From NCBI GenBank assembly GCA_036504515.1, contig DASXVA010000001.1, forward strand, positions 558,001-622,000: DNA of 64,000 nucleotides. The letters are read 5' to 3'. Shown piece after piece: positions 24,740 to 32,369 of this stretch. This DNA comes from AWTP1-18 sp036504515. GTDB lineage: Bacteria; Pseudomonadota; Gammaproteobacteria; Burkholderiales; Rhodocyclaceae. The position numbers and the translations under genes are program-made. The notes under the pieces were generated by a model that did not search any database, was not told the DNA's origin, and worked only from the letters and a program-made list of their open reading frames with translations. Positions within the stretch are counted from its first letter, which is position 1, and each line of letters opens with the position of its first letter.

Positions 24740-25585
24740 TTACGCGGTTAGCGCCAGATTTTTCTGCTGATCCACCAGTAGCGTATGTACCCGCCGGCTG
24801 TCGGCGCGCAGTACGGTGATACGCAGACCACCCAGTTCCACCACCTCATTGCGTTTGGGCAGACGGCCCAGGTGCTGAATGACCAGGCCACCGATGGTGT
24901 CCACGCTGTCGTGGGAAAGGTGGGTATCGAAGGACTCATTGAAGTCCTCGATCTCGGTAACGGCCTTGACCCGGTAACGGCCCAGGTTGTCGAGGACGAT
25001 GTTGCCGGCGGCTTCGTCGAAGTCGTATTCGTCCTCGATGTCGCCCACGATCTGCTCCAGGACATCCTCAATGGTGACGATGCCGGCTACGCCGCCGTAT
25101 TCGTCCACCACAATGGCCATGTGATTGCGGCTGGCGCGGAACTCCCGTAGCAGCACGTTGAGGCGTTTGGATTCGGGGATGAAGATGGCGGGGCGCAGGG
25201 TGTCCCGCAGGTCAAATTCCTTGCCGGCGAAAAAGCGCAGCAGGTCTTTGGCCAGGAGAATGCCGACCACGTCATCCTTGTTCTCACCGATGGCAGGAAA
25301 GCGCGAATGCGTCGCTTCCACGACAAATTCGGCGATCTTTTCTGGTGGATCATTGATATCGATGACGTCCATCTGGGCCCGGGGCACCATGACGTCGCGG
25401 ACGGTGGTCTCCGATACGGAGAGGACGCCCTCCATCATGGACAGGCCGTCGGCATCGAGCAGATTGCGTTCGAAGGCACCGTGGAGCAGTTTGAGAAGTT
25501 CTTCTCGATCTTCCGGCGCATGCATCAGCAGCGCGGAAAGACGTTCGATCAGGTTGAGTTTGGGTTTACTACTGGAAGGGTCCAT
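24740..25585 (-). CDS. corC: CorC/HlyC-family CBS-domain protein (YbeX)
   Basis: A 281-residue soluble protein with two CBS domains (about residues 65-185; VRDVMVPRAQMDVIDI opens the first, AIVVDEYGGVAGIVTIEDVLEQIVGDIEDE closes the pair, here cited in parts) and a C-terminal CorC_HlyC transporter-associated domain ending in GGLRITVLRADSRRVHTL. It is linked to magnesium/cobalt efflux and, as YbeX, to ribosome maturation. It is the last gene of miaB-phoH-ybeY-corC. The lnt gene that usually comes next is not here; the convergent DUF2894 gene takes its place. Confidence 0.92.
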   Translation of the reverse strand: MDPSSSKPKLNLIERLSALLMHAPEDREELLKLLHGAFERNLLDADGLSMMEGVLSVSETTVRDVMVPRAQMDVIDINDPPEKIAEFVVEATHSRFPAIGENKDDVVGILLAKDLLRFFAGKEFDLRDTLRPAIFIPESKRLNVLLREFRASRNHMAIVVDEYGGVAGIVTIEDVLEQIVGDIEDEYDFDEAAGNIVLDNLGRYRVKAVTEIEDFNESFDTHLSHDSVDTIGGLVIQHLGRLPKRNEVVELGGLRITVLRADSRRVHTLLVDQQKNLALTA

Positions 25586-25667
25586 TCTGGTTTGGGTTGA
25601 TGGGCGATGGGTAATTCAGCTGGGTTGAGGAACTGATTTACCGATCACGCATCGGCCCTTTTCTCTT

Positions 25668-26138
25668 TCATTGATAGGGGTCGGGATAACCCAGTCGAGC
25701 AAGAATCATGCGTTCCCTTGCTTCCATTTCCTCGGCATCCCTCTTCCCGGTCTCATGGTCGTAACCATGCAGATGCAGTATGCCATGCACGATCAGGTGG
25801 GCGAAATGGGCATCCACCGGTTTGCCCTGTTCTTGTGCCTCCCTTAGCACCACGGGAAGGCATACCACCAGATCGCCCAAGACCACCGGGTCGGTTTCAT
25901 AGGGAAAGGACAGCACATTGGTTGCGTAGTCCTTGCCCCGATAGTCCTTGTTCAGGGATTGCCCTTCTTCGGCGTCCACAAAACGGATAGTGACTTCGGC
26001 CGACTGCTCCAGTGCCGCCTTTACCCAACGCCGAATACGAGGCCGGGAGGGTAAGTCATCTCCGTTACAGGCGTATTGCACCGCCAGGGACAGGCGGTGC
26101 AATACGCCTTTGGCGGAAACGGATGACCTATCCCCCAT
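25668..26138 (-). CDS. ybeY: Endoribonuclease YbeY
   Basis: YbeY is a zinc-dependent endoribonuclease needed for 16S rRNA 3'-end maturation and ribosome quality control. The zinc motif HGILHLHGYDH is intact and the strand LSLAVQYAC opens the fold. I chose the ATG at 26138 because it gives 156 residues, the family length (E. coli 155), and follows a G-rich ribosome-like stretch, though spacing is tight. An ATG at 26213 would add 25 residues of basic, low-complexity sequence overlapping phoH by 17 bases; it is possible but unlike the family. Two strong hairpins lie in this 5' part. The gene sits between phoH and corC. Confidence 0.88.
   Translation of the reverse strand: MGDRSSVSAKGVLHRLSLAVQYACNGDDLPSRPRIRRWVKAALEQSAEVTIRFVDAEEGQSLNKDYRGKDYATNVLSFPYETDPVVLGDLVVCLPVVLREAQEQGKPVDAHFAHLIVHGILHLHGYDHETGKRDAEEMEARERMILARLGYPDPYQ
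26069..26109. repeat. Perfect 17-base inverted repeat inside the 5' end of ybeY
   Basis: Arms at 26069-26085 and 26093-26109 (core GGCGTATTGCACCGCC / GGCGGTGCAATACGCC) are perfectly complementary, with a 7-base loop AGGGACA. The repeat falls over codons for LHRLSLAVQYA, so the sequence serves both the conserved first strand of YbeY and a very stable RNA hairpin. Confidence 0.85.
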
Positions 26139-26159
26139 CCCCTTTCCCGAGGAAAGGGG
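26139..26159. repeat. 9-base inverted repeat just upstream of the ybeY start
   Basis: CCCCTTTCC (26139-26147) and GGAAAGGGG (26151-26159) flank a CGA loop. On the minus strand it ends directly at the proposed ybeY ATG (26138) and would hide its purine-rich ribosome site within the stem. Confidence 0.7.
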
Positions 26160-26196
26160 CGACTGATCGGCTGCCTTACGGCGGGATTGGGCGGCG

Positions 26197-27174
26197 TCAG
26201 ACTTTTTCGGCATGCTGCTCGTAGGCGGAGACGATGCGGGCAACCAGCGGGTGGCGCACCACATCGGAGGCATCGAAGTCGGTGAAGGCCAGACCGCGTA
26301 CTTCAGCCAAAATGCGGCGGGCTTCCACCAGGCCGGATTTCTGTCCCCGGGGCAAATCCACCTGGGTGGGGTCGCCAGTAATGACAGCCTTGGCGCCGAT
26401 ACCGATACGGGTAAGGAACATCTTCATTTGTTCCGGCGTCGTGTTCTGGGCTTCATCGAGAATGATGAAGGAGCGGTTCAGAGTACGGCCTCGCATATAG
26501 GCCAGGGGGGCGATTTCGATGTGGCCCTTTTCGAACAGCTTGGTCACCTTGTCGAAGCCCATCAGGTCGTAGAGGGCGTCGTAGAGGGGGCGCAGGTAAG
26601 GGTCCACCTTCTGACTCAGGTCGCCGGGCAGGAAGCCGAGTTTTTCCCCGGCCTCCACGGCGGGGCGGGTGAGGACGATGCGCTCCACCTGATCCCGTTC
26701 GAAGGCATCCACGGCGCAGGCCACGGCCAGATAGGTCTTGCCGGTACCGGCGGGGCCAATGCCGAAGGTGATGTCGTGTTCCTGAATCTTGCGCAGGTAA
26801 TCCACCTGATGAGCGGTGCGACCATGCAGGTCGTTCTTGCGGGTCATCAGGCCAGCAGAGGGCGGGCGGGTATCGTTGGCTAGTTCCACCAGACCCAATT
26901 GCACTTCGTCAATAGAGAGGGGAGCATCGGACAACTCGTAAAACCGGCTCAGGGCGGCGGCGGCATGACGGGCGTTGGCCGTGTCGCCGCTGATGCGGCA
27001 CTGTTCGCCACGGCGGGCGATGGTCACGTCGAAGGCAGTTTCGATCTGGCGCAGGTTTTCGTCCAGAGGGCCGCAAAGATTCGCCAGCCGGTTGTTGTCC
27101 ACCGGACGAAAGGCAACTTCAATGGACTTTGCCGCCCGGGGGCGGGGAGTGGTCTGTGGTTTCAATGTGCTCAT
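26197..27174 (-). CDS. phoH: PhoH-family ATPase (YbeZ)
   Basis: A 325-residue PhoH-like P-loop ATPase that works with YbeY in RNA metabolism. Walker A is GPAGTGKTYLA near residue 150; the Walker B region is RSFIILDEAQNTTPEQMKMF, and ITGDPTQVDLP follows, all typical of the superfamily 1 helicase-like core. An N-terminal single-domain region with LANLCGPLDENLRQIE matches YbeZ. The ATG at 27174 is the plausible start; a GTG at 27201 lies inside a hairpin. There is no visible ribosome site because a terminator-like hairpin ends immediately before the ATG. It overlaps or abuts ybeY. Confidence 0.93.
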   Translation of the reverse strand: MSTLKPQTTPRPRAAKSIEVAFRPVDNNRLANLCGPLDENLRQIETAFDVTIARRGEQCRISGDTANARHAAAALSRFYELSDAPLSIDEVQLGLVELANDTRPPSAGLMTRKNDLHGRTAHQVDYLRKIQEHDITFGIGPAGTGKTYLAVACAVDAFERDQVERIVLTRPAVEAGEKLGFLPGDLSQKVDPYLRPLYDALYDLMGFDKVTKLFEKGHIEIAPLAYMRGRTLNRSFIILDEAQNTTPEQMKMFLTRIGIGAKAVITGDPTQVDLPRGQKSGLVEARRILAEVRGLAFTDFDASDVVRHPLVARIVSAYEQHAEKV

Positions 27175-27175
27175 A

Positions 27176-27208
27176 AAAAGCCGTGACACAAGGGAGGTCA
27201 CGGCTTTT
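27176..27208 (-). terminator. Terminator-like hairpin between miaB and phoH
   Basis: AAAAGCCGTGAC (27176-27187) and GTCACGGCTTTT (27197-27208) form a perfect 12-base stem with a 9-base loop. On the minus strand it ends in a T-run (TTTTT) next to the phoH ATG. It would terminate the miaB transcript, or act as an attenuator for phoH, since it leaves no room for a separate phoH promoter after it. Confidence 0.8.
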
Positions 27209-27237
27209 ATTCTAGCCGATGCGGTTAACCGGGATCT

Positions 27238-28584
27238 TTAGTCTTTGAGGATCAACTCGCCGCGCAAGCTATGGGGCAGGGCGCCCACAATCTTGACCTG
27301 AACGAACTGGTTGATCAGGCGTTTGCCCATGCCACCGGCCACGGGGAAGTTCACTACCCGGTTGTTATCGGTCCGGGCCGCCAGTTCCTGGTCATCCTTC
27401 TTGGCGGTGCCGGTGACCAGTACCCGCTGCTCGCTACCGACCATGGCCTTAGAAATTTCAAAAGCCTGTTCCTCGATGCGTTTTTGCAGACGGGAAAGAC
27501 GCTGGCTTTTTACTTCGGTGGGGGTGTCATCGGCCATTTCGGCGGCCGGTGTTCCTGGGCGGGGGCTATAGACGAAAGAGAAGCTGGTATCGAAACCGAC
27601 TTCTTCGATCAGGGTCATGGTCTTTTCGAAGTCTTCGTCGGTTTCGCCAGGGAAGCCGATGATGAAGTCGGAGGAGAGGGACAGGTCGGGCCGTGCTGCC
27701 CGCAGCTTGCGGATGACGGACTTGTATTCGAGGGTAGTGTAGCCCCGCTTCATGGCGGCCAAAATGCGGTCGGACCCGGCTTGTACCGGCAGGTGCAGGT
27801 GGGACACCAGCTTGGGCACCTTGGCGTAGGTATCGATCAGGCGTTGGGTCATCTCCCGGGGGTGGGAGGTGGTGTAGCGGATGCGTTCGATGCCGGGCAT
27901 CTCGGCAATGGTCTCGATCAGAAAGGCAAGATCGGCCGTGTCGTCATCACCGCCCATGGTGCCGCGATAGGAGTTCACGTTCTGGCCGAGCAGGGTCACT
28001 TCCTTGATGCCCTGGCTGGTCAGGTTGGCGATCTCGGTGAGGATGTCTTCCATGGGCCGCGATACTTCTTCGCCCCGGGTGTAGGGCACGATGCAGAAGG
28101 TGCAGAACTTGGAGCAGCCTTCCATGATGGAAACAAAGGCCGAAGCCCCTTCCACCTTGGCGTTGGGCAGGGCGTCGAATTTCTCGATTTCGGGGAAGGA
28201 CACGTCCACTTGGGACTTGCCGGTTTCGCGTCGGGCGCCGATCAGTTGCGGCAGGCGGTGCAGGGTTTGCGGTCCGAACACCACGTCCACGTAGGGTGCT
28301 CGCTCAATGATGGCAGCCCCTTCCTGGCTGGCAACACAGCCGCCGACGCCGATGACGAGGTTGGGGTTCTTCTGCTTCAGATGCTTGACCCGACCCAGGT
28401 CATGAAAAACTTTTTCCTGCGCTTTTTCCCGGACCGAGCAGGTGTTGAACAGGATGATGTCCGCTTCTTCCACGTTATCGGTTTTCACCGCATCTTCGCC
28501 TTGGGCAAGGATGTCAGCCATCTTGTCGGAATCGTATTCGTTCATCTGGCAACCGAAGGTGCGGATGAAGACTTTCTTGGTCAT
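27238..28584 (-). CDS. miaB: tRNA-2-methylthio-N6-dimethylallyladenosine synthase MiaB
   Basis: MiaB is a radical-SAM methylthiotransferase acting on i6A37 of tRNA. The 448-residue product (ATG at 28584) has the N-terminal UPF0004 domain with three cluster cysteines (FGCQMNEYDS, FNTCSVREK, GVGGCVASQEG), the radical-SAM CxxxCxxC in EGCSKFCTFCIVPYTRG, and a C-terminal TRAM domain. In-frame codons upstream to 28965 cross the repeat element and the cobalamin riboswitch and are not part of the gene. It leads the miaB-phoH-ybeY-corC series. Confidence 0.97.
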   Translation of the reverse strand: MTKKVFIRTFGCQMNEYDSDKMADILAQGEDAVKTDNVEEADIILFNTCSVREKAQEKVFHDLGRVKHLKQKNPNLVIGVGGCVASQEGAAIIERAPYVDVVFGPQTLHRLPQLIGARRETGKSQVDVSFPEIEKFDALPNAKVEGASAFVSIMEGCSKFCTFCIVPYTRGEEVSRPMEDILTEIANLTSQGIKEVTLLGQNVNSYRGTMGGDDDTADLAFLIETIAEMPGIERIRYTTSHPREMTQRLIDTYAKVPKLVSHLHLPVQAGSDRILAAMKRGYTTLEYKSVIRKLRAARPDLSLSSDFIIGFPGETDEDFEKTMTLIEEVGFDTSFSFVYSPRPGTPAAEMADDTPTEVKSQRLSRLQKRIEEQAFEISKAMVGSEQRVLVTGTAKKDDQELAARTDNNRVVNFPVAGGMGKRLINQFVQVKIVGALPHSLRGELILKD

Positions 28585-28622
28585 GGAAGTGCTGCCGGAA
28601 GAGGGGAAAGGGGCTGAATTAT

Positions 28623-28847
28623 AAGAGTCCATTTGAGCAGGTTGAGCGGCATGCGTTGCGGCCCGGTGCCATTCTCCTCTGTTTTTGACCAACGCAGATG
28701 GGCCGCAACCCTGCGGGCAGGGTGGAATCGGGCGGTCTGCAGCGTTGCAGGGACTTGCCAGGTTTGAACATGCCTGCGTCCCTGCGCCTTGCATCCCATC
28801 CCGATTCCATTCCAGCGCCAACCACTCCTCTGCTGAAATGGACTCTT
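28623..28847. repeat. Nested inverted-repeat (MITE-like) element of 225 bp
   Basis: The ends are near-perfect inverted repeats of 18 bases: AAGAGTCCATTTGAGCAG at 28623-28640 and its complement at 28830-28847 with one mismatch. Inside are more paired arms: GTTGCGGCCC (28655-28664) with 28700-28709, CCCTGC/GCAGGG (28709-28722), TGGAATCGGG (28723-28732) with 28800-28809, and GCAGGGAC (28747-28754) with 28778-28785. There is no credible reading frame. Terminal repeats plus internal dyads suggest a non-autonomous mobile element or a structured intergenic repeat. No clear target-site duplication was seen. It separates miaB from the cob operon. Confidence 0.6.
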
Positions 28848-28856
28848 GGCTATCGC

Positions 28857-28862
28857 TATAAT
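28857..28862 (+). promoter_or_regulatory. -10 element for the cobalamin riboswitch transcript
   Basis: A consensus TATAAT 10 bases after the right end of the repeat element and 8 bases before the riboswitch's first stem. No good -35 is visible at 16-18 bases; the right arm of the repeat element covers that place. Confidence 0.5.
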
Positions 28863-28870
28863 CCGCGCCT

Positions 28871-29028
28871 CGATTGGTGAGGGGGTGAAAACCCTCATGG
28901 GAACACGGTGAAACTCCGTGGCGGGCCCGCCGCTGTAACCGGGGACGACGTTTGCACAAGGCCACTGAAGCCAGCTTCGGGAAGGCGCAAGCGAAGGACG
29001 ATCCGGGAGCCAGAAGACCGACCTATCG
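28871..29028 (+). ncRNA. Cobalamin (B12) riboswitch
   Basis: The conserved B12-box elements occur in order: GGGAACACGGTGAAACTCCG, then CCCGCCGCTGTAACCGGGGA, then GCCACTG followed by the CGGGAAGGCG block, and finally GAGCCAGAAGACCGACCT. The outer stem joins CGATTGGT (28871-28878) to ACCTATCG (29021-29028). It precedes cobT, a B12-synthesis gene, so it should switch the operon off when adenosylcobalamin is plentiful. The stretch after it (29029-29106) holds a possible expression-platform hairpin built on CCGG...TGCC/GGCA...CCGG, upstream of the cobT ribosome site. Confidence 0.95.
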
Positions 29029-29106
29029 ATGTTCCGCAAACCCATGCCGGAAACAGCATTGCCCTTGGACAGGCAGTTGCTGGCCGGCAGATACGGAGAC
29101 GAATCG

Positions 29107-30150
29107 GTGCATTCATTCACTATCAAGGCTGTGGACCGCAATTTTGCGGCTGGCCTGCAACACAAGATCGATCAGAAAACCAAACCCCTTGGCGCCCTCG
29201 GCCAGCTGGAATCCCTGGCACTGCAATTGGGCCTGATTCAGCAAAGCCTGACGCCGCAACTGAATAACCCCCACATTCTGGTTTGCGCCGGCGACCACGG
29301 CGCAGCCAAGGCGGGTGTTTCTGCCTATCCCCAGGATGTGACCTGGCAGATGGTGGAAAACTTTCTTGCCGGTGGTGCCGCCATCAATGCCTTCGCCCGC
29401 CAACATGGGCTGGGGCTGGTGATTGCCGACGCTGGCGTTGCCCACGACTTTGGCCCCCGCCCCGGACTGGTGGATGCCAAGATTGCCCACGGCACCGCCA
29501 ACTATCTGGAAGGCGCGGCCATGACCGCAGCCCAGTGCGAAGCCGCTCTGGAGAAAGGTGCAAGCATCGCCCGCGACTTGGCGGCGAAGGGTTGCAAGGT
29601 GCTGGGTTTTGGTGAAATGGGTATCGGCAACACGGCTTCCGCATCCTTGCTGACCCACTGTCTGACGGAGTTGCCCTTGAGTGCTGTGGTTGGTCGCGGC
29701 ACTGGTCTTGACGATGCTGGGGTGGTGCGCAAGAAGGTGTTGCTGGAGCAAGCCCTGGCGGCCTGGAACGAGCGCAGTGACAACCCCTATGAAATCCTTG
29801 CGCGCTTTGGAGGATTTGAAATCGCCATGATGGCCGGGGCTATGCTGGCCGCCGCTGAAGCAGGCATGGTGCTGCTGATTGACGGTTTCATCGTCACCAG
29901 TGCGCTATTGGTGGCGCAGAAGATTGCGCCGACGGTACGGGATTACTGCGTGTTCTCCCATTGCTCCGACGAATCCGGCCATCGCCTGCAACTGGATCAT
30001 CTCCAGGCCAAACCGCTGCTGCAACTCGGCTTGCGTTTGGGGGAGGGCACCGGTGCTGCGTTGGCCTGGCCTTTATTGGTGTCGGCCTGTGCTTTTTTGA
30101 CGGATATGGCCAGTTTTGAGTCGGCAGGTGTCAGCGAGAAAGCAGTGTGA
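29107..30150 (+). CDS. cobT: Nicotinate-nucleotide--dimethylbenzimidazole phosphoribosyltransferase CobT
   Basis: CobT makes alpha-ribazole phosphate for the lower ligand of cobalamin. I place the start at GTG 29107: it has GGAG 8 bases upstream and gives 347 residues, near Salmonella CobT (356), while the ATG at 29029 directly touches the riboswitch stem and has no ribosome site. Family motifs are TKPLGALGQLESLA, CAGDHGAAKAGVSAYP, GFGEMGIGNTASAS and LGEGTGAALAWPL with the catalytic Glu. It is followed by a response regulator and then cobS and cobC, forming a nucleotide-loop assembly operon. Confidence 0.93.
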   Translation: MHSFTIKAVDRNFAAGLQHKIDQKTKPLGALGQLESLALQLGLIQQSLTPQLNNPHILVCAGDHGAAKAGVSAYPQDVTWQMVENFLAGGAAINAFARQHGLGLVIADAGVAHDFGPRPGLVDAKIAHGTANYLEGAAMTAAQCEAALEKGASIARDLAAKGCKVLGFGEMGIGNTASASLLTHCLTELPLSAVVGRGTGLDDAGVVRKKVLLEQALAAWNERSDNPYEILARFGGFEIAMMAGAMLAAAEAGMVLLIDGFIVTSALLVAQKIAPTVRDYCVFSHCSDESGHRLQLDHLQAKPLLQLGLRLGEGTGAALAWPLLVSACAFLTDMASFESAGVSEKAV

Positions 30151-30227
30151 CTATTCAGGCACAAGCTTTAAGGTTGAAGCCTTGCGCCTACAATGTCCAA
30201 TTCCCACTTTAAAACCAAGGGTAAGCC

Positions 30228-31031
30228 ATGAGCCAGTTTGGCCATTTCGCCCATCTTGATGCCCTGTTGGTAGAACCTTCCGCCATGCAGGCCAAGATCA
30301 TTGCTCATGCCTGTCAGGAATTGGGCATTCTCCGCTTGCGCACGGTCGATGGTGGCAAGGCGGCCCTCGCTGCCATGGAGGAAGCCAAGCCTGACGTGGT
30401 GATCAGCGCCCTCTATCTGCCGGACATGTCGGGTACGGAGCTGGTGCAGGCCATGCGGGATACCCCGGACCTGGAACATGTAGCCTTTATTCTGGTTTCT
30501 AGCGAGACCCGGCCCCAGGCCCTGGACCCGGTGCGGCAGTCCGGTGTTTGCGGCATTCTGCCCAAGCCCTTTACCACTGAGCAGTTACGCAAGGCGTTGA
30601 TGAATACGGCGGAATTCCTGGCCGAAGACCAAATGGTCGGGGGCGATTTCGAACCGGAATCCCTGCGCGTGATGCTGGTGGACGACAGCCCCAATGCCCG
30701 CAAATTCATGCGCCGTGTCTTGGAAAACCTTGGGGTGCAGCATTTTGTCGAAGCCGGCGATGGACGTGAAGCGGCGGCCATTCTCGGTGAAACCATGGTG
30801 GATCTGGTGGTCACCGACTACAACATGCCGGAAATGGATGGCCGCGAACTGGTGGATTTCATCCGCAAGCAAAGTTGGCAGCAAAGCGTGCCTATCCTGA
30901 TGGTCACCAGTGAAACCAATAACAGCCGTCTGGCAGCCGTGGAAGAAGCCGGTGTGTCCGGTATTTGCGACAAGCCCTTTGAGCCCGATATGGTGCGGCG
31001 CTTGTTGGGCAATATTCTGGGCGGGCGCTAG
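30228..31031 (+). CDS. Response regulator with two receiver domains, first one degenerate
   Basis: A 267-residue protein made of two CheY-like receiver domains and no output domain. The second (about residues 146-267) is complete: Asp152/Asp153 in LVDDSP, phospho-acceptor Asp197 in VVTDYNMPEMDG, Thr/Ser in MVTSE and Lys in CDKPF. The first (about 10-130) has Glu16-Pro in place of the acidic pair and Ala61 (VISALYLPDMSG) in place of the phospho-acceptor Asp, so it cannot be phosphorylated in the usual way. It lies 77 bases after cobT and 11 before cobS, hence probably co-transcribed with the cob genes. The cognate kinase is not in the window. Confidence 0.88.
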   Translation: MSQFGHFAHLDALLVEPSAMQAKIIAHACQELGILRLRTVDGGKAALAAMEEAKPDVVISALYLPDMSGTELVQAMRDTPDLEHVAFILVSSETRPQALDPVRQSGVCGILPKPFTTEQLRKALMNTAEFLAEDQMVGGDFEPESLRVMLVDDSPNARKFMRRVLENLGVQHFVEAGDGREAAAILGETMVDLVVTDYNMPEMDGRELVDFIRKQSWQQSVPILMVTSETNNSRLAAVEEAGVSGICDKPFEPDMVRRLLGNILGGR

Positions 31032-31042
31032 CCGGCGGATTC

Positions 31043-31837
31043 ATGCTGCAACAGGAACTGCGGATCTTCTTCACGGCCCTGGGTTTCTTTACCCGGCTAC
31101 CGGTGCCAGCCTGGGTGGGCCATTCCGCCGAGGGCTTGAACCAGGCCCCTCGCTACCTGCCGTTGGTGGGTATTCTGGTCGGCTTGCTCAGTGTGATCGT
31201 TACCGAGCTTGCGGCAGTATTCCTGCCGGTTTCGGTGGCAGTGGTGTTGAGCATGGCCGCGACCTTATGGCTGACAGGCGCTCTCCATGAAGACGGTTTC
31301 GCCGATGTTTGCGATGGCTTCGGCGGTGGCTGGGACAAGGAAAAAATCCTGGTCATCATGAAGGATTCCCGGGTCGGCAGCTACGGCGCCATCGGCATTG
31401 CCCTGTTGTTGTTGCTCAAGTTCCAAATCCTGGTGGAAGTGGATGCCAGCGGCGAGCTTTACGATCAGTTGCTGATCGGCAACATGACGGCGCTGCCCTT
31501 TGCTCTGGTGGCAGGTCACGCGGTTTCCCGCCTGGCAGCGGTGGCCTTGATGACTGGTCTGGACTACGCCCGGGAGGACGGCAAGGCTGCTCCCCTGGCC
31601 CATCGCCCCGGCCCTGCGACGAGTTTCGTCGCTGCCGTCTTCGGCCTTATTCCCTGCTTGCTGTTGCCGCGGGGGCCCGTGCTAGTGGCTTTGTCCCTGG
31701 TGGTGGTGGTGACGGTCCTGGCAGGCCGGTATTTCCGCAAACATATCGGTGGCTATACCGGCGACTGTCTTGGCGCTACCCAACAATTGACAGAAGTTGC
31801 CTTCTATATGGGCCTGCTGTGCAACTTTACCTGGTGA
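31043..31837 (+). CDS. cobS: Adenosylcobinamide-GDP ribazoletransferase CobS
   Basis: CobS is the polytopic inner-membrane enzyme that joins adenosylcobinamide-GDP to alpha-ribazole (phosphate). The 264-residue product shows the family opening FFTALGFFTRLPVP, the conserved GALHEDGFADVCDGFGGG with its acidic residues, and ILVIMKDSRVGSYGAIGI, plus several hydrophobic helices. It ends in GGYTGDCLGATQQLTEV, another family motif. It overlaps cobC by 19 bases. Confidence 0.95.
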   Translation: MLQQELRIFFTALGFFTRLPVPAWVGHSAEGLNQAPRYLPLVGILVGLLSVIVTELAAVFLPVSVAVVLSMAATLWLTGALHEDGFADVCDGFGGGWDKEKILVIMKDSRVGSYGAIGIALLLLLKFQILVEVDASGELYDQLLIGNMTALPFALVAGHAVSRLAAVALMTGLDYAREDGKAAPLAHRPGPATSFVAAVFGLIPCLLLPRGPVLVALSLVVVVTVLAGRYFRKHIGGYTGDCLGATQQLTEVAFYMGLLCNFTW

Positions 31838-32364
31838 GACACCCCCGCCCCAAGGTGGCAGAGGGGCTGTGTTACGGACAAACAGATCTGCCATTGCTTG
31901 AGGCGGTATCGCCTACCGTGATGGCTTTGCAGGGAGCCCTTCCTGCTGATATTCCTTGTTACACAAGCCCACTGCAACGGTGCCGGCGCTTGGCCGAACA
32001 GTTACACCCGGCGCCGGTGGTGGATGATCGCTTGATGGAAATGAATTTCGGGCAATGGGAAATGCAGCCCTGGGATGAGATTTCCCGATCCGACCTGGAT
32101 GCCTGGGCGCAGGACCCCCTGGGGTTTTGCCCTCCCGGCGGCGAATCTGTACAGCAGCTCAGGCAGCGGGTTCTGGCATTTCTTCAGGACAAGCGGGAAG
32201 TCTCAGCCTTGCTGCTGGTGACCCATGGCGGGGTGATGAAGGTGCTGGTCGGCTTGGCCCATAGGGAAGCCCCGGCAGTCTGGCAGGCCCGGCGCTTTGA
32301 TTACGGTGATCTGATCCAGCTAAGCTTAGATCAGACCCTACTGAACGGCGAGTTCGGCGGCTAA
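31819..32364 (+). CDS. cobC: Alpha-ribazole phosphatase CobC (histidine phosphatase family)
   Basis: CobC removes the 5'-phosphate from alpha-ribazole phosphate (or adenosylcobalamin phosphate). The start is the GTG at 31819 inside the end of cobS, giving 181 residues that open VQLYLVRHPRP. The catalytic His follows Arg in RHP; this RHP form is usual in betaproteobacterial CobC. Further motifs are GLCYGQTDLPL, SPLQRCRRLAEQL, DDRLMEMNFGQWE and the second catalytic His in LLVTHGGVMKVL. Reading-frame codons upstream to 31309 overlap cobS and are not used. Confidence 0.9.
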   Translation: MQLYLVRHPRPKVAEGLCYGQTDLPLLEAVSPTVMALQGALPADIPCYTSPLQRCRRLAEQLHPAPVVDDRLMEMNFGQWEMQPWDEISRSDLDAWAQDPLGFCPPGGESVQQLRQRVLAFLQDKREVSALLLVTHGGVMKVLVGLAHREAPAVWQARRFDYGDLIQLSLDQTLLNGEFGG

Positions 32365-32369
32365 CTTTC

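Noticed and set aside
27271..28617. 448-codon open frame antisense to miaB
   Set aside because: Mirror of a conserved radical-SAM gene with all motifs on the minus strand; the antisense product has no recognisable features.
28581..29165. 194-codon minus-strand frame over the repeat element and riboswitch
   Set aside because: Crosses clear RNA structure (cobalamin riboswitch) and palindromic DNA; not protein-like.
31819..32364. Broken catalytic RHG motif in CobC
   Set aside because: RHP in place of RHG is usual in betaproteobacterial alpha-ribazole phosphatases, and the second His is present.
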